The notes: a model not told the origin generated them from the sequence alone. Shown: positions 19,187 to 28,573, counted from the first letter of the stretch. The stretch: DNA of 64,000 nt from Glaciecola sp. 33A (GCF_002836745.1 NZ_PJAR01000040.1:124001-188000); one strand, 5' to 3'. Translations and numbers: made by a program.

Positions 19187-20788
19187 TTAATCAACAACAT
19201 CGAATTGGTTCATCGTATTGTCGTCACCAGACGCTTTTAATGCTTGTTCGCCTGAAAAATATTCTTTGTGTGTGTCGCCTAAGTCAGAACCAGCCATTGC
19301 TTGGTGTTTAACACAAGCTAAACCTTGACGAAGTTCTTGACGCTGAACACCTTTAACATAAGCTAACATGCCTTCATCACCGAAGTAGCCCTTTGCAAGG
19401 TTGTCAGTCGATAACGCTGCAGTATGATAAGTCGGTAATGTAATTAAGTGATGGAAAATACCAGCTTCACGTGCAGCATCAGCTTGGAATGTGCGTATTT
19501 TTTCGTCAGCTTCCAGCGCAATTTCAGCGTTGTCATAACTCGCTGACATCAAAGCAGCACGGTCATAAGCGCTGACATCTTTACCTTCTTCCAGCCATGT
19601 ATCAAATACTTGTTGGCGGAAACTTAATGTCCAGTTAAATGACGGGCTATTATTGTAAACCAGTTTAGCTGACGGTGTTACTTCACGGATTGCTCGAACC
19701 ATGTCGCCAATTTGACCAACATGTGGCTTTTCAGTTTCAATCCATAACAAGTCAGCACCGTTTTGTAGTGACGTTATACAATCAAGTACTACACGATCAA
19801 AACCGGTGTTGTCTTTAAACTTATATAGTCCATTTGGTAAGCGTAGCGGTTTAACCAGCTTACCGTCCAATTTCATAACAGTGTCGCCGTTGCTTAATTC
19901 ATCAATGGAGTTGACTGGCGTTGTTTCTAAAAAGGCATTGTACTGAGCAGCTAGATCGCCCTCACTACTTGACACTGGGATTTTCTGAGTTAAACCTGCG
20001 CCCAAGGAATCTGTGCGCGCAACAATAACGCCGTCATCGACACCTAACTCAAGGAATGCATATCGTACAGCATTAATCTTGGCTAAAAAGTCTTCATGTG
20101 GAACGGTTACTTTACCATCTTGATGGCCGCATTGTTTAGCGTCAGACACTTGGTTTTCAATTTGAATACAGCAAGCGCCGGCTTCAATCATTTTCTTGGC
20201 TAGCAAATAGGTAGCTTCTTCATTACCAAAACCAGCATCAATGTCAGCAATAATGGGAACCACGTGAGTTTCAAAATTATCTATTTGCGCTTGAATATCA
20301 TGTGTATCTAGGCCTTGAGCTCTGTTTTTATCAAGTTGGTCAAAAAGCTTACCTAGCTCTCTGGCATCGGCTTGACGTAAAAATGTATACAATTCTTCTA
20401 TTAGCGACGGAACTGACGTTTTTTCGTGCATTGACTGGTCTGGCAATGGACCAAACTCGGAACGCAATGCAGCGACCATCCAGCCTGATAAGTAAAGGTA
20501 GCTTTTAGCTGTTGTGCCTTGATGTTTTTTTACTGATAACATTTTTTGCTGGCCTATGAAACCATGCCAGCAGCCGAGAGATTGCGTATATTGGCTTGAG
20601 TCGGCGTCATATTCAGCCATATCGGTGCGCATAATGCCGGCAGTATATTTTGCGATGTCTAACCCAGTTGTGAATCTGTTTTGGGTTTTCATTCTCGCTG
20701 CATATTCAGGGCTAATTGCATTCCATGCTGTGCCTTGAGAGGCTTTTAATTTCGCCATGTTTTCTAAGTCTTGTTGATACTGTGACAT
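19187..20788 (-). CDS. aceA: isocitrate lyase (long form)
   Basis: 533 residues, the longer type found in Pseudomonas and Alteromonadales rather than the 434-residue E. coli enzyme. Visible motifs are DIDAGFGNEEATYLLAKKMIEAGA, the catalytic cysteine region AKQCGH (KKCGH in other subfamilies), VARTDSLGAG, and LVYNNSPSFNW. It cleaves isocitrate to glyoxylate and succinate, allowing growth on acetate or fatty acids and fitting the acyl-CoA ligase nearby. I start at ATG 20788 (MSQYQQDLENM) with GAGG 8 nt upstream; the frame extends seven codons further to 20809. A leader inverted repeat ATCTTCA/TGAAGAT lies at 20819-20839. Confidence 0.94.
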   Translation of the reverse strand: MSQYQQDLENMAKLKASQGTAWNAISPEYAARMKTQNRFTTGLDIAKYTAGIMRTDMAEYDADSSQYTQSLGCWHGFIGQQKMLSVKKHQGTTAKSYLYLSGWMVAALRSEFGPLPDQSMHEKTSVPSLIEELYTFLRQADARELGKLFDQLDKNRAQGLDTHDIQAQIDNFETHVVPIIADIDAGFGNEEATYLLAKKMIEAGACCIQIENQVSDAKQCGHQDGKVTVPHEDFLAKINAVRYAFLELGVDDGVIVARTDSLGAGLTQKIPVSSSEGDLAAQYNAFLETTPVNSIDELSNGDTVMKLDGKLVKPLRLPNGLYKFKDNTGFDRVVLDCITSLQNGADLLWIETEKPHVGQIGDMVRAIREVTPSAKLVYNNSPSFNWTLSFRQQVFDTWLEEGKDVSAYDRAALMSASYDNAEIALEADEKIRTFQADAAREAGIFHHLITLPTYHTAALSTDNLAKGYFGDEGMLAYVKGVQRQELRQGLACVKHQAMAGSDLGDTHKEYFSGEQALKASGDDNTMNQFDVVD

Positions 20789-21596
20789 ATTGTTTTCCTC
20801 TTTTGCCATTTCTTAACCATCTTCATGTTGTGTGAAGATATTGAAATTGGTGACACTACACCGCGTCGTTAATTTTGTTCGCTATTATCAGTTACTTATT
20901 AAAACTTGCCGATTGCTCTTGTTTAAAGTGGGTAACTTAAGCTTTTAAGCAGAGTAAGTAACTTCGCTTAGTCACCTGCTTATCGGTGAATACATATCCA
21001 TCCTATGTTGCAATGATGAATAAAAAAACAGTATGAAACTTATTTTAGTTATTCACTATATGAATAGAGGGTTTACCGGTTGGGTGAGCCTACAGTCGGT
21101 ATTAATTATAAGCCTATGAATATTATGTTTTTTAATTGTATTTATATCCGTAGTAAATCAATATAATTGAGCGCCGAATAAGTCTTATGATAATGCCTAT
21201 AGTTTTGAGTGATGTACTAAAAGCGGGGGATCGGTCCTTTTAGTCTGTTAGATAATGTAAAGTTATCTCATTAACTGATAAATTTTAGAGCCACATCAGG
21301 CAAAAAAAGCATGTTAATAATACTCATATTTACCGACCTGATGCCCAGTAACATGATGTTTAGTGCCATAAAGAAAGCAATTTTGTGTTTGGCATTTGAG
21401 CATGATAAGCGTTATATTTAAGGGATAAGTTAGGATGTTTGTTATTCGAGCCGAAGTATCGGTATTTTCTTTGCAGCAAAAGTGTTCACTGGAGTTATAC
21501 AATTCTCCGCTGTCCCTTTATATAGACATTGTAAATTGAGTGGTAAAGCACAATAAATTCATGGTGTTGTGAATTTTTCAGAGGTTATTAAGTCAC
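20789..21596. other. divergent intergenic region between aceA and the alkaline phosphatase
   Basis: About 800 AT-rich bases hold no convincing gene; a 62-residue minus-strand frame at 21314-21502 has no ribosome site or recognisable protein. Two hairpins are visible: ATCTTCA/TGAAGAT (20819-20839) in the aceA leader, and ACTAAAAG/CTTTTAGT around a G-rich loop (21216-21244). The region must carry promoters for both divergent genes, but I could not place a confident -10/-35 pair or a clear pho box. Confidence 0.5.
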
Positions 21597-22949
21597 ATGG
21601 TCACAAAAAATCTTTATACAATCAGTATGGTTGCGGCAGTTACCCTGTTTAGCGCAGCTTGCACAGCCACCAAACAACAAGATATGGGTGATGTTCAAAC
21701 AAACGTAACCACCCCGAAAAACATTATTATGGTCATTTCTGATGGAATGGGACCTGCTTACACAACTGCTTATCGCTTATATAAAGATGATCCAAATACA
21801 CCAATGGTTGAGCTTACCGCGTTTGATCCTTTCTTAGTCGGGACAGCACGAACCTACCCAGCGTCCGTGTCTGGTTATATAACTGACTCAGCAGCGAGTG
21901 CAACTGCACTGTCTGCTGGCATCAAAACATATAATGGTGCAATTGGCTTAGATGTCGATAAAAACCCCTTAGAAAGTGTTCTACAACGTGCTAAAAAAGT
22001 AGGTAAAAAGACAGGCGTCGCAGTGACTTCACAAATTGTGCATGCAACACCTGCGGCATATGTTGCACATAACGAATCTCGAAATAATTATAATGAAATC
22101 GCCGATTCTTTTCTTGATGATCGTATCAACAACAAGAATGTCGCAGATGTAATGTTAGGCGGTGGTTGGAGCTATTTTATTCGTGATGACCGTAACCTGG
22201 TTAGTGAATTTAAGGCCCTAGGCTATCAATATGCTGATTCCTACACTGACTTGTTAGCATTACCAAAAGGTAGACCAACCTTGGGTTTGTTTGCTGATAA
22301 AGGATTGTCTAAAGCATTAGATGACACTAATCCTCATCGACTCTCGGTATTAACCGAAAGTGCGATATCGCAATTAGAGAATGTTAATGGTTATTTTTTA
22401 CTGGTCGAGGCGAGCCAAGTTGATTGGGCAGGGCATGCTAATGATATCGCTTCAGCGATGGGCGAAATGGAAGACTTAGAACAAACGATAAAGTTGCTGA
22501 AAAACTATGTCGATATGCATCCAGACACATTGGTTGTGCTTACTGCTGATCACAGCACAGGGGGTCTAACAATAGGTGCGGATGGCGACTATCGTTGGAG
22601 TCCTGAATTTATTCAAAACATGAAGGCATCGGTAACAGTCATGTCTGAAAAAATCACCGATGAAGAGGATATGGCCTTATATGTTGAAGACATGTTTGGC
22701 TTTGCATTGAATGGTGATGAAAAAAATCTTATCAGTGGTATGTCAAGTGATATGAAGCCTGCAGAGCGCGAGAGTGTATTAAAGTCTATCTTAGATAAAC
22801 GCACCAATACGGGTTGGACAACGTCAGGTCATACCGGCGTTGATGTCGAAGTTTATGCGTTTGGCTTAGGTTCACAAGCATTTGCTGGTAACTTGAATAA
22901 CACTGATATAGCTAAAAAGATGTTCGAGTTTTTAGGCGATACCGAATAG
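21597..22949 (+). CDS. alkaline phosphatase, PhoA family
   Basis: 450 residues. A signal sequence (hydrophobic about 8-20) ends in SAAC, so Cys22 may be lipidated although the lipobox is imperfect. Catalytic features are VISDGMGP (metal Asp), the nucleophile motif DSAASATA (Ser98), EASQVDWAGHAND, TADHSTGGL and the C-terminal SGHTGVDVEVYA metal ligand. It hydrolyses phosphate monoesters in the periplasm, probably scavenging phosphate from organic matter. It stands alone between a long leader region and an inverted-repeat terminator. GAGG lies about 12 nt before the ATG, rather far. Phosphate control is expected for the family but I see no clear pho box. Confidence 0.9.
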   Translation: MVTKNLYTISMVAAVTLFSAACTATKQQDMGDVQTNVTTPKNIIMVISDGMGPAYTTAYRLYKDDPNTPMVELTAFDPFLVGTARTYPASVSGYITDSAASATALSAGIKTYNGAIGLDVDKNPLESVLQRAKKVGKKTGVAVTSQIVHATPAAYVAHNESRNNYNEIADSFLDDRINNKNVADVMLGGGWSYFIRDDRNLVSEFKALGYQYADSYTDLLALPKGRPTLGLFADKGLSKALDDTNPHRLSVLTESAISQLENVNGYFLLVEASQVDWAGHANDIASAMGEMEDLEQTIKLLKNYVDMHPDTLVVLTADHSTGGLTIGADGDYRWSPEFIQNMKASVTVMSEKITDEEDMALYVEDMFGFALNGDEKNLISGMSSDMKPAERESVLKSILDKRTNTGWTTSGHTGVDVEVYAFGLGSQAFAGNLNNTDIAKKMFEFLGDTE

Positions 22950-22956
22950 GTATTTT

Positions 22957-22978
22957 AAGGCGCTTGTTCAAGCGCCTT
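22957..22978. terminator. terminator-like hairpin after the alkaline phosphatase
   Basis: The 9-bp stem AAGGCGCTT / AAGCGCCTT has a GTTC loop, 7 bp after the stop. The T-run is short on both strands, so termination may be partial. Confidence 0.65.
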
Positions 22979-23017
22979 AATTCGTTGTTCAAGCGGCGGG
23001 TGGCTTGAAAATAGTTT

Positions 23018-23149
23018 ATATATTTACCCGTAATAATCGCAATGTTGGTGCCAACGAATAACAAAATACGTCGCGTGTTTCTTCTTGCTATCGCTAGCGA
23101 ACAATTCGCGACTCCTACGCAAACAAGTAGTGCTGTTTGGTAAATATAT
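23018..23149. repeat. short segment bounded by 11-bp inverted repeats
   Basis: ATATATTTACC at 23018-23028 is inverted at 23139-23149 (GGTAAATATAT). The 132-bp unit holds no gene, and no target-site duplication is visible at its edges. It could be a decayed miniature element or chance. Confidence 0.25.
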
Positions 23150-23211
23150 CAATGCATAACACGTATTTTTTTTGATGGTGCGGGACAATTTCTTTATTGA
23201 TAGAAACTCTA

Positions 23212-24588
23212 TTAATAACCTGTTAATTCCAGAAACCCTTTACCGCTATGAGTCCCGCTAACAGCAACAGTACCCTCATAATAAGCAATTAACGCTGGGT
23301 TCCATTGGTCGTTCTTGGTTGCTTTAATACTAACTTTTACGCCCTTACTTTTAACCTCGAGTTGCCAATACAACGGCAGTTTTTTGTTACCAACAGATGT
23401 TAACTCAAGTGCATTCAGTTCTATATCGGATGGCATTAAGGCTGTTGTTGAGCCATTAGCATTAATGTATGTGCCGGTAATATAATCAGCTTGGTCTTGC
23501 AAACGCATTTGAAAGGCCATAATTTTATCGCCATTGTCTAGGTGTAGTGACAACCAATCCCAGCCCAAGGTCGCTTGATCAAGCAACTGCGAAGTCCATT
23601 CTTGATCAAACCAGGCATTACCATTGACCGCTATCTGCTTGCCACTGTCACGCTGTGTAAATGTTCCTTCAACCTCTATAAAGGGTGCACTATAGTAGTG
23701 AGACGCGTGTTTGCCATTAGCCGACTTTATACTGTAACCACCTTGCCCTTGCAAAACGAAAGGACCCGTGTTGGATAAATTGAGTTGAACATTGAGATAA
23801 GAATCGGTGTTACTGTTTACGCTCTTGTCATTTGCACTATTACCACTTGCATTATTACTAATTAGTTTAGTGGTAAAAGTCAGGTTCGAGGGCAATAATC
23901 CTGCAGTGGGACTTTGCCATTGCCAATCATCAATAAATAATTTGAATGGTGTTTGTTGTACACCCGCATTACCGACATTTCCTCGCGCAAACTTCTCTGA
24001 AAACCAATGTTTGGATATACTATGAACAGAAGCATGTGCCATATAAATATGTTCGTTGCTCCAATCTGATTCTTCTGCTTTGGGGTTGTCTTCAAACAGT
24101 AAGCTATTGTCATCAATGCTATGCTTTAGACTTGTTTGCTGGCTTTTATTAAGCTTTACATTTGGATTTCGAAAGCGAAACAGCGTCCATTGCAAACCAT
24201 AATCGTTGCCTTCATCATCTTGCAAGTTTGCAGTTAAATACCACCACTCGATGTCAAATGAATCATGCGAATAATGGTCTTTGGGAAACGTGATGACATA
24301 ATTTGGATCGGCAACCTGACCTAAGTTTTGTGGATCAGATGCGCTGAAACCTCTCCCAAACGGTTGTTGCGAAGTTTCATCTCCAGCGGCTAGCTCGGTG
24401 TTTTTTAGGTTAGAAAACAGCGCCTTGATATTACTCGATGCCTCATCGGTACCACCGCTAGCAAACACGATCACCGCAAATACGGTTACAACAAGCAACG
24501 TAACGGTAAGCAAGCTAAAAAGTGATGTAAAAAGTGATGTAAAAAGTGATGTAAAAAGTGATGTAAAGAGCTTGATTAATTTACCCAT
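23212..24588 (-). CDS. AttH/CrtC-like lipocalin-domain protein
   Basis: 458 residues. A repetitive hydrophobic N-terminus (SLFT repeated, then LLTVTLLVVTVFAVIVFA, about 5-43) forms a signal or anchor. The body carries the AttH/CrtC hallmark FPKDHYSHDSFDIEWWYLT with LQWTLFRF (about 98-135), later WFDQEWTSQ and GWDWLSLHLDNGDKIMAFQMR, and a C-terminal lipocalin-like barrel. The family includes carotenoid 1,2-hydratase relatives and the exported partner of AttEFGH-type ABC systems. It overlaps the permease gene by 13 bp, so it is the third gene of that ABC operon and probably works outside the inner membrane with the transporter. The substrate, likely lipidic, is an inference. Confidence 0.78.
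   Translation of the reverse strand: MGKLIKLFTSLFTSLFTSLFTSLFSLLTVTLLVVTVFAVIVFASGGTDEASSNIKALFSNLKNTELAAGDETSQQPFGRGFSASDPQNLGQVADPNYVITFPKDHYSHDSFDIEWWYLTANLQDDEGNDYGLQWTLFRFRNPNVKLNKSQQTSLKHSIDDNSLLFEDNPKAEESDWSNEHIYMAHASVHSISKHWFSEKFARGNVGNAGVQQTPFKLFIDDWQWQSPTAGLLPSNLTFTTKLISNNASGNSANDKSVNSNTDSYLNVQLNLSNTGPFVLQGQGGYSIKSANGKHASHYYSAPFIEVEGTFTQRDSGKQIAVNGNAWFDQEWTSQLLDQATLGWDWLSLHLDNGDKIMAFQMRLQDQADYITGTYINANGSTTALMPSDIELNALELTSVGNKKLPLYWQLEVKSKGVKVSIKATKNDQWNPALIAYYEGTVAVSGTHSGKGFLELTGY
24517..24564. repeat. four perfect 12-bp tandem repeats in the signal segment
   Basis: The unit AAAAAGTGATGT (plus strand) is repeated four times without change. On the coding strand each copy encodes S-L-F-T within the hydrophobic N-terminus of the AttH-like protein. 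Copy-number change would keep the frame and lengthen or shorten the signal segment. Confidence 0.95.
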
Positions 24589-27131
24589 CGGATATCCTCA
24601 ATCAGTGGCCTTCTTCCGGCTTGAACAATGGGGATCGCGATAACGGTAGCCACAACCAATAAACTTGTTGCATATATTTGAAGTATCTTCAGTGGGTTGA
24701 TAATCAATGGATAGGTCCATGAAAAAGCCTGATAGTTGATATCGACAATTAATATCCAACTCAATAATATACCAAAAGGAGTCGCGAATATTAATGCAAT
24801 AAAACACAATAATAAGTATTGAAATAAAGCCAGTAGTTGGGTCTTGAATGCCGACACTCCCATACTTCGGATCAACATATTTTGTGGCCGAATGTCATTC
24901 ATCAGAACAATAATAGCGCATGCCAGTGATAATGCGGCAACAAGCAGTGTGACGACGTTTAATCCATCGGTAATAATAAAGGTGTCGTCAAAAGCTCGCA
25001 TTGACAATGCCAGTAAGTCTTCGGTTTTTAGTAATTGCATGTCTGGATCGAGTCCTTGTGCGAGCATTTTTTCTCTTAGTAAATCAATTTTACTCTCGGT
25101 GCCTTGCAATGCAAAGATACAGCATTTTGATTTTGATAATTCAAACATGTCGAATGGCATTAACACTTGGGCGTAAGGGCTGCCAAAATCATAAACAATG
25201 CCTAATATAGTATACGACGATAGTTCGCTTGTGGATGGATGTGGAAGCTCGATTACATCATTAACCTTATACTTAAAACCAAACGCAAACTGTTGATTAA
25301 CTAAAACACCCTTACCTTGCTCAAATTGCTGCCATAAATTTGCATTTTCGCTTTGCTCATAAAACGCCATGGCCTGCTGGTTAGACTCATCAGTAGGATA
25401 GCTAAACTGCTGTATCTCTTTGCCTTGAAAAGAAATATAGTTTTCTAATCGTTGGGAAACATTCACACCTGTGTTCTTGGCCAACTCAGCGATGTTAGGC
25501 TCACCGCTATTATAAACATAATAGTTCGCTGCCAAACGTTGCTCAAGCCACCCTGCGGTCGCGCCTCGAAAGCTGTCGACCATTAAATTCATTCCAATGT
25601 TACTGGTAGCGGCGATAAAAAACGCACAACACGCAATCTTGGTTTTTCCTGATAGTGCCAAACTTTGTTTGGAACTGAGCTGCAACAATGGAAACCGGTC
25701 AGGAATAAAGCGTTGAATAAACGCGAGCATACTTGGGTAATTGGCTAGCAATAAGCAACAGCCAGATAAAATTACTAATGCGGTGGCGATAAGCAATAAC
25801 CAAAGCGCTTGCGCATGATTTAATATGACGTAGGCGGTCCCTGCAAAAAGGCCGAAGCTAAGCCAAATGGCGCCATTCCAAAAACGTTGTTGAGTAAGTG
25901 ATAAGGGCACATCTTTGGTTTGCGCCAACTGATGATTTAATTTGTTTAATGGAATAAAGGTTGCGCAGACACTGCCAATCAGGCAAATACCAAATACTTG
26001 GATGAATAATCCAAGAATGGATACTTCACCGAAACCTACCTCTACCGAATACAAATTTTCAAGGGTTGCTTGTACGGTAGGTGAGGCCAATTTTGCTAAT
26101 TCGATACCCAATAAAACCCCAATAAAGCTGGCTAAAAGAGTAAGCAATACAATTTCAATTAACTGCACAGCAAACAGTTGTCGTCTAGAAATACCTAATT
26201 GTCGACAAATTTTAAGCCACGTTAATCTCGAATTTAATAGTAAATTAACGGCGTTGACCACAATAAAAAGGCAGACAACAAACATCAGTAATGCCATTGC
26301 CATTAAGTTTAAGTGGAAGCTGCTGGTGAGTTCTGAATCCTGCTCACCGCCATTAGAACTGGTTAATTTGAGGTTATCTGGTAAGCGCTGCCGAAGTGCG
26401 TCCTCTTGAGCCCTTGTTAAGTCCCCAACGACTAATAACATCGACAATTCGGCGCTAGGATAAAGGCGGTATAATTCGGCAATGTCCATAATGATATCAT
26501 TACCTAACACGGCGCTTTCAAATGCGACAAATTCTGCTAAAGGCTTGCCAGATTGCGTCGTAAACTGTTGGCTAAAGTTCGCACTAATTCCCTCGTCTAG
26601 CATTTCAAGTAACTGCGGGTGCAGTATGGCTGTGGGTTCATTAAAGCTTAATTGCCTAATCAGTTGATTGGCTTCATCTGTTGCTTTGCTTGTCTCATTA
26701 TCAGAATTTGCAGGGGTATCTTTCTGCTCTGCTAAAGGTACTGGGGTTGAAAAGCTAGGTTGGGTAATTAATGAAAAAGTGTCTATGCCGGTGAAATCGA
26801 TACGTCTTTGTGTAATACGTTGGTTATTTACGTATACATGCTGCCTTGTTTGCGCCACGGCAACCAATTGGTTAAGGCCTTTTACTCTTAAAGCTGAATA
26901 GTCCTGCTTGCTGAGTTTTAGCTTGGATGAAGTCGACGTAATGGTATATGTGACGTTTGCGACTAGAAATTGTTGCTCACTACTATAGCTTTGTTTAGCG
27001 CTACTATTGATTACCAGCACCGCACTTAGGCCGGCAGCCGCAATAATTAGGGACACCATCATCATGCTCAGGCTAAATTTGCTATTACGATAGCTTTTTA
27101 ATAAAACAAAAAGAAATGGCCAATATTTCAT
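24576..27131 (-). CDS. FtsX/MacB-like ABC transporter permease
   Basis: 851 residues. One membrane segment lies near the N-terminus (about 22-42), followed by a large periplasmic domain (about 45-270). Three segments around 275-400 form the first FtsX-like core, there are further segments in the middle (about 430-530), and a second periplasmic part leads to a C-terminal three-helix FtsX core (about 720-840). This duplicated layout is that of LolCE/YbbP-like or AttFG permeases fused into one chain. One base separates it from the ATPase gene. Such transporters handle lipids, lipoproteins or peptides at the envelope. The AttH-like partner supports an Att-type system. Confidence 0.82.
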   Translation of the reverse strand: MKYWPFLFVLLKSYRNSKFSLSMMMVSLIIAAAGLSAVLVINSSAKQSYSSEQQFLVANVTYTITSTSSKLKLSKQDYSALRVKGLNQLVAVAQTRQHVYVNNQRITQRRIDFTGIDTFSLITQPSFSTPVPLAEQKDTPANSDNETSKATDEANQLIRQLSFNEPTAILHPQLLEMLDEGISANFSQQFTTQSGKPLAEFVAFESAVLGNDIIMDIAELYRLYPSAELSMLLVVGDLTRAQEDALRQRLPDNLKLTSSNGGEQDSELTSSFHLNLMAMALLMFVVCLFIVVNAVNLLLNSRLTWLKICRQLGISRRQLFAVQLIEIVLLTLLASFIGVLLGIELAKLASPTVQATLENLYSVEVGFGEVSILGLFIQVFGICLIGSVCATFIPLNKLNHQLAQTKDVPLSLTQQRFWNGAIWLSFGLFAGTAYVILNHAQALWLLLIATALVILSGCCLLLANYPSMLAFIQRFIPDRFPLLQLSSKQSLALSGKTKIACCAFFIAATSNIGMNLMVDSFRGATAGWLEQRLAANYYVYNSGEPNIAELAKNTGVNVSQRLENYISFQGKEIQQFSYPTDESNQQAMAFYEQSENANLWQQFEQGKGVLVNQQFAFGFKYKVNDVIELPHPSTSELSSYTILGIVYDFGSPYAQVLMPFDMFELSKSKCCIFALQGTESKIDLLREKMLAQGLDPDMQLLKTEDLLALSMRAFDDTFIITDGLNVVTLLVAALSLACAIIVLMNDIRPQNMLIRSMGVSAFKTQLLALFQYLLLCFIALIFATPFGILLSWILIVDINYQAFSWTYPLIINPLKILQIYATSLLVVATVIAIPIVQAGRRPLIEDIRWVN

Positions 27132-27132
27132 A

Positions 27133-27813
27133 TTAAATTTGAGTCAACCTACCATCGTCTAAATACCATTGCTGCTGAGTTAACAATGCTACTTTTTGAC
27201 TGTGAGTTACCATCACAAGCGCGGTATTAAGCTTCTTGCAAGTATTCACTAATAGATGACTAACAAGGTCTGAATTTTTACTATCCAGGTTTCCTGTCGG
27301 TTCGTCTGCGAGCAAAAGAGGTGGTTGATGCGATAATCCTCGGGCAATAGCAACTCGCTGCTGTTCGCCGCCAGAAAGTTGGCTGGGGAGTTTATTTATA
27401 TGACGGTGAATATCCAGAGCGTCCAACAATTCTTGAATATATTCGCCTTGTACTTTACCGGTTATTTTGGCCGGTAGCGTGACATTTTCCATTACTGTAA
27501 TACAGTCAATTAAATTGAACTTTTGAAAGATAAGCCCAACTCTAAATTGTCTATATGCGTCCGCTTGCTTTTCAGTGAACTGGGTAATGTCGTTACCTTG
27601 ATTTAGCGGTTGTGAATTGTTTAACAGTATTTCCCCACTATCGGGTTTATCCAGCGCAGCTAAAAGATGTAAAAGAGTCGACTTTCCTGACCCTGAGGCA
27701 CCTTGAATACTGATGCTGTCACCTGCGTTTATGGTCAAGTTGATATTGTTGAGAATGGTGTGTTGCTCACCCGCATCAGTATAACTTTTCTTTAAATTTT
27801 TTAGGGCTATCAT
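27133..27813 (-). CDS. LolD-like ABC transporter ATP-binding protein
   Basis: 226 residues. Walker A GASGSGKST is at 38-46, the Q-loop FQKFNLI is at about 96-102, the signature LSGGEQQR is at 146-153, Walker B LLLADEPTGNLD is at about 166-177, and the switch histidine is in MVTHSQ. The size and the GEQQRVAIARGL/PTGNLD wording are typical of the LolD/MacB/FtsE group that pairs with FtsX-type permeases, as encoded next. It is first in the three-gene operon. Its ATG directly follows the T-run of a terminator-like hairpin and has no clear ribosome site. Confidence 0.92.
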   Translation of the reverse strand: MIALKNLKKSYTDAGEQHTILNNINLTINAGDSISIQGASGSGKSTLLHLLAALDKPDSGEILLNNSQPLNQGNDITQFTEKQADAYRQFRVGLIFQKFNLIDCITVMENVTLPAKITGKVQGEYIQELLDALDIHRHINKLPSQLSGGEQQRVAIARGLSHQPPLLLADEPTGNLDSKNSDLVSHLLVNTCKKLNTALVMVTHSQKVALLTQQQWYLDDGRLTQI

Positions 27814-27843
27814 AAAAAAGGCATCTAATTTTCATTGATGCCT
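27814..27843 (-). terminator. terminator-like hairpin abutting the ABC ATPase start
   Basis: On the minus strand AGGCATC / GATGCCT encloses an 11-nt loop and is followed by six T residues that run straight into ATG 27813. It would end the transcript of the upstream membrane-protein gene, or attenuate read-through into the ABC operon. Confidence 0.75.
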
Positions 27844-27871
27844 AAGTATACGTTAACCGAACCGTGAAAGA

Positions 27872-28573
27872 CTACTGATGCAGAAAGCTTTCAATAGGCT
27901 CGCCAGTGACACTAGAAATTTGTTTAAACAGATACATCAATGCAAATATTAGCAAAATCATACTAGGAATGACGATAACGGGGTAACTTAGCGCAGTCAT
28001 TCGCCCTAACTCTTCTGTATAAGCAGTGGTGCCTGGTTCGGATACCAATATCCATTTAGCCAGCCAATAATTTAATACCGAAGATAAGAAAAACGAGCTT
28101 GCGACAATGTATGAACTAACTGCAACCTTGCTATTAAACTCACTTGTTACGCCTTTTTCCTCTAAAGTTTCATTTAGTTTTGGCCAGTTAACCAATTGCT
28201 CGTTAAGGATCAGTGCTTTTACTAAGGGTTTTTTGCTGTACTGCGTGATAATGACGGCTAAGCCAATCAAGCCTGGAATAGCGGCTTCTTTTATCGCAAT
28301 ATATTCAGCGGGAAGTTTAAGCAAACTAATCCCACCTGTAAGCAGCACGCTAACAATGCCCAAGACCGAAAAAGCGTTGACTTTTTTAGTCTGTTTTAGG
28401 TCATACAGACCAAAGATTAAGGGGAAAGCAAGCGCTAAAACAATACTCCAAGCTGGGCCTAGGTACTCGTCTGAACTTAAATAGCTCATTACTAGAACCG
28501 GGACAGCAATATTAAATAGTAAGTTGCCTAAAAAACCGGTTTGTTTAGTTTGTTTTTGTGCTGTTTCAGACAT
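27872..28573 (-). CDS. multi-pass membrane protein, VC0807-like
   Basis: 233 residues with about six hydrophobic segments: pairs near 15-60, pairs near 68-108, then about 148-175 and 195-220. FNIAVPVLVMSYLSS at the N-terminus and IFGLYDL resemble proteins annotated as VC0807 family, which have no known activity. There are no enzymatic motifs. It is followed on the same strand by a terminator-like hairpin and the ABC operon, and preceded 79 bp upstream by the rhomboid gene, so it may be the end of the large yjf-like transcript. The family name is from memory and should be held loosely. Confidence 0.6.
   Translation of the reverse strand: MSETAQKQTKQTGFLGNLLFNIAVPVLVMSYLSSDEYLGPAWSIVLALAFPLIFGLYDLKQTKKVNAFSVLGIVSVLLTGGISLLKLPAEYIAIKEAAIPGLIGLAVIITQYSKKPLVKALILNEQLVNWPKLNETLEEKGVTSEFNSKVAVSSYIVASSFFLSSVLNYWLAKWILVSEPGTTAYTEELGRMTALSYPVIVIPSMILLIFALMYLFKQISSVTGEPIESFLHQ

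Noticed and set aside
21314-21502. 62-residue open frame on the minus strand upstream of the phosphatase
   Set aside because: No ribosome site and no recognisable protein; it lies in a long AT-rich regulatory spacer.
22981-23160. Possible integron attC site
   Set aside because: The core sites and symmetry expected of attC are missing; only an 11-bp inverted repeat is present.
25942-26409. 155-residue open frame on the plus strand within the ABC permease
   Set aside because: It is antisense to a well-supported permease, with no start signal and no recognisable domain.
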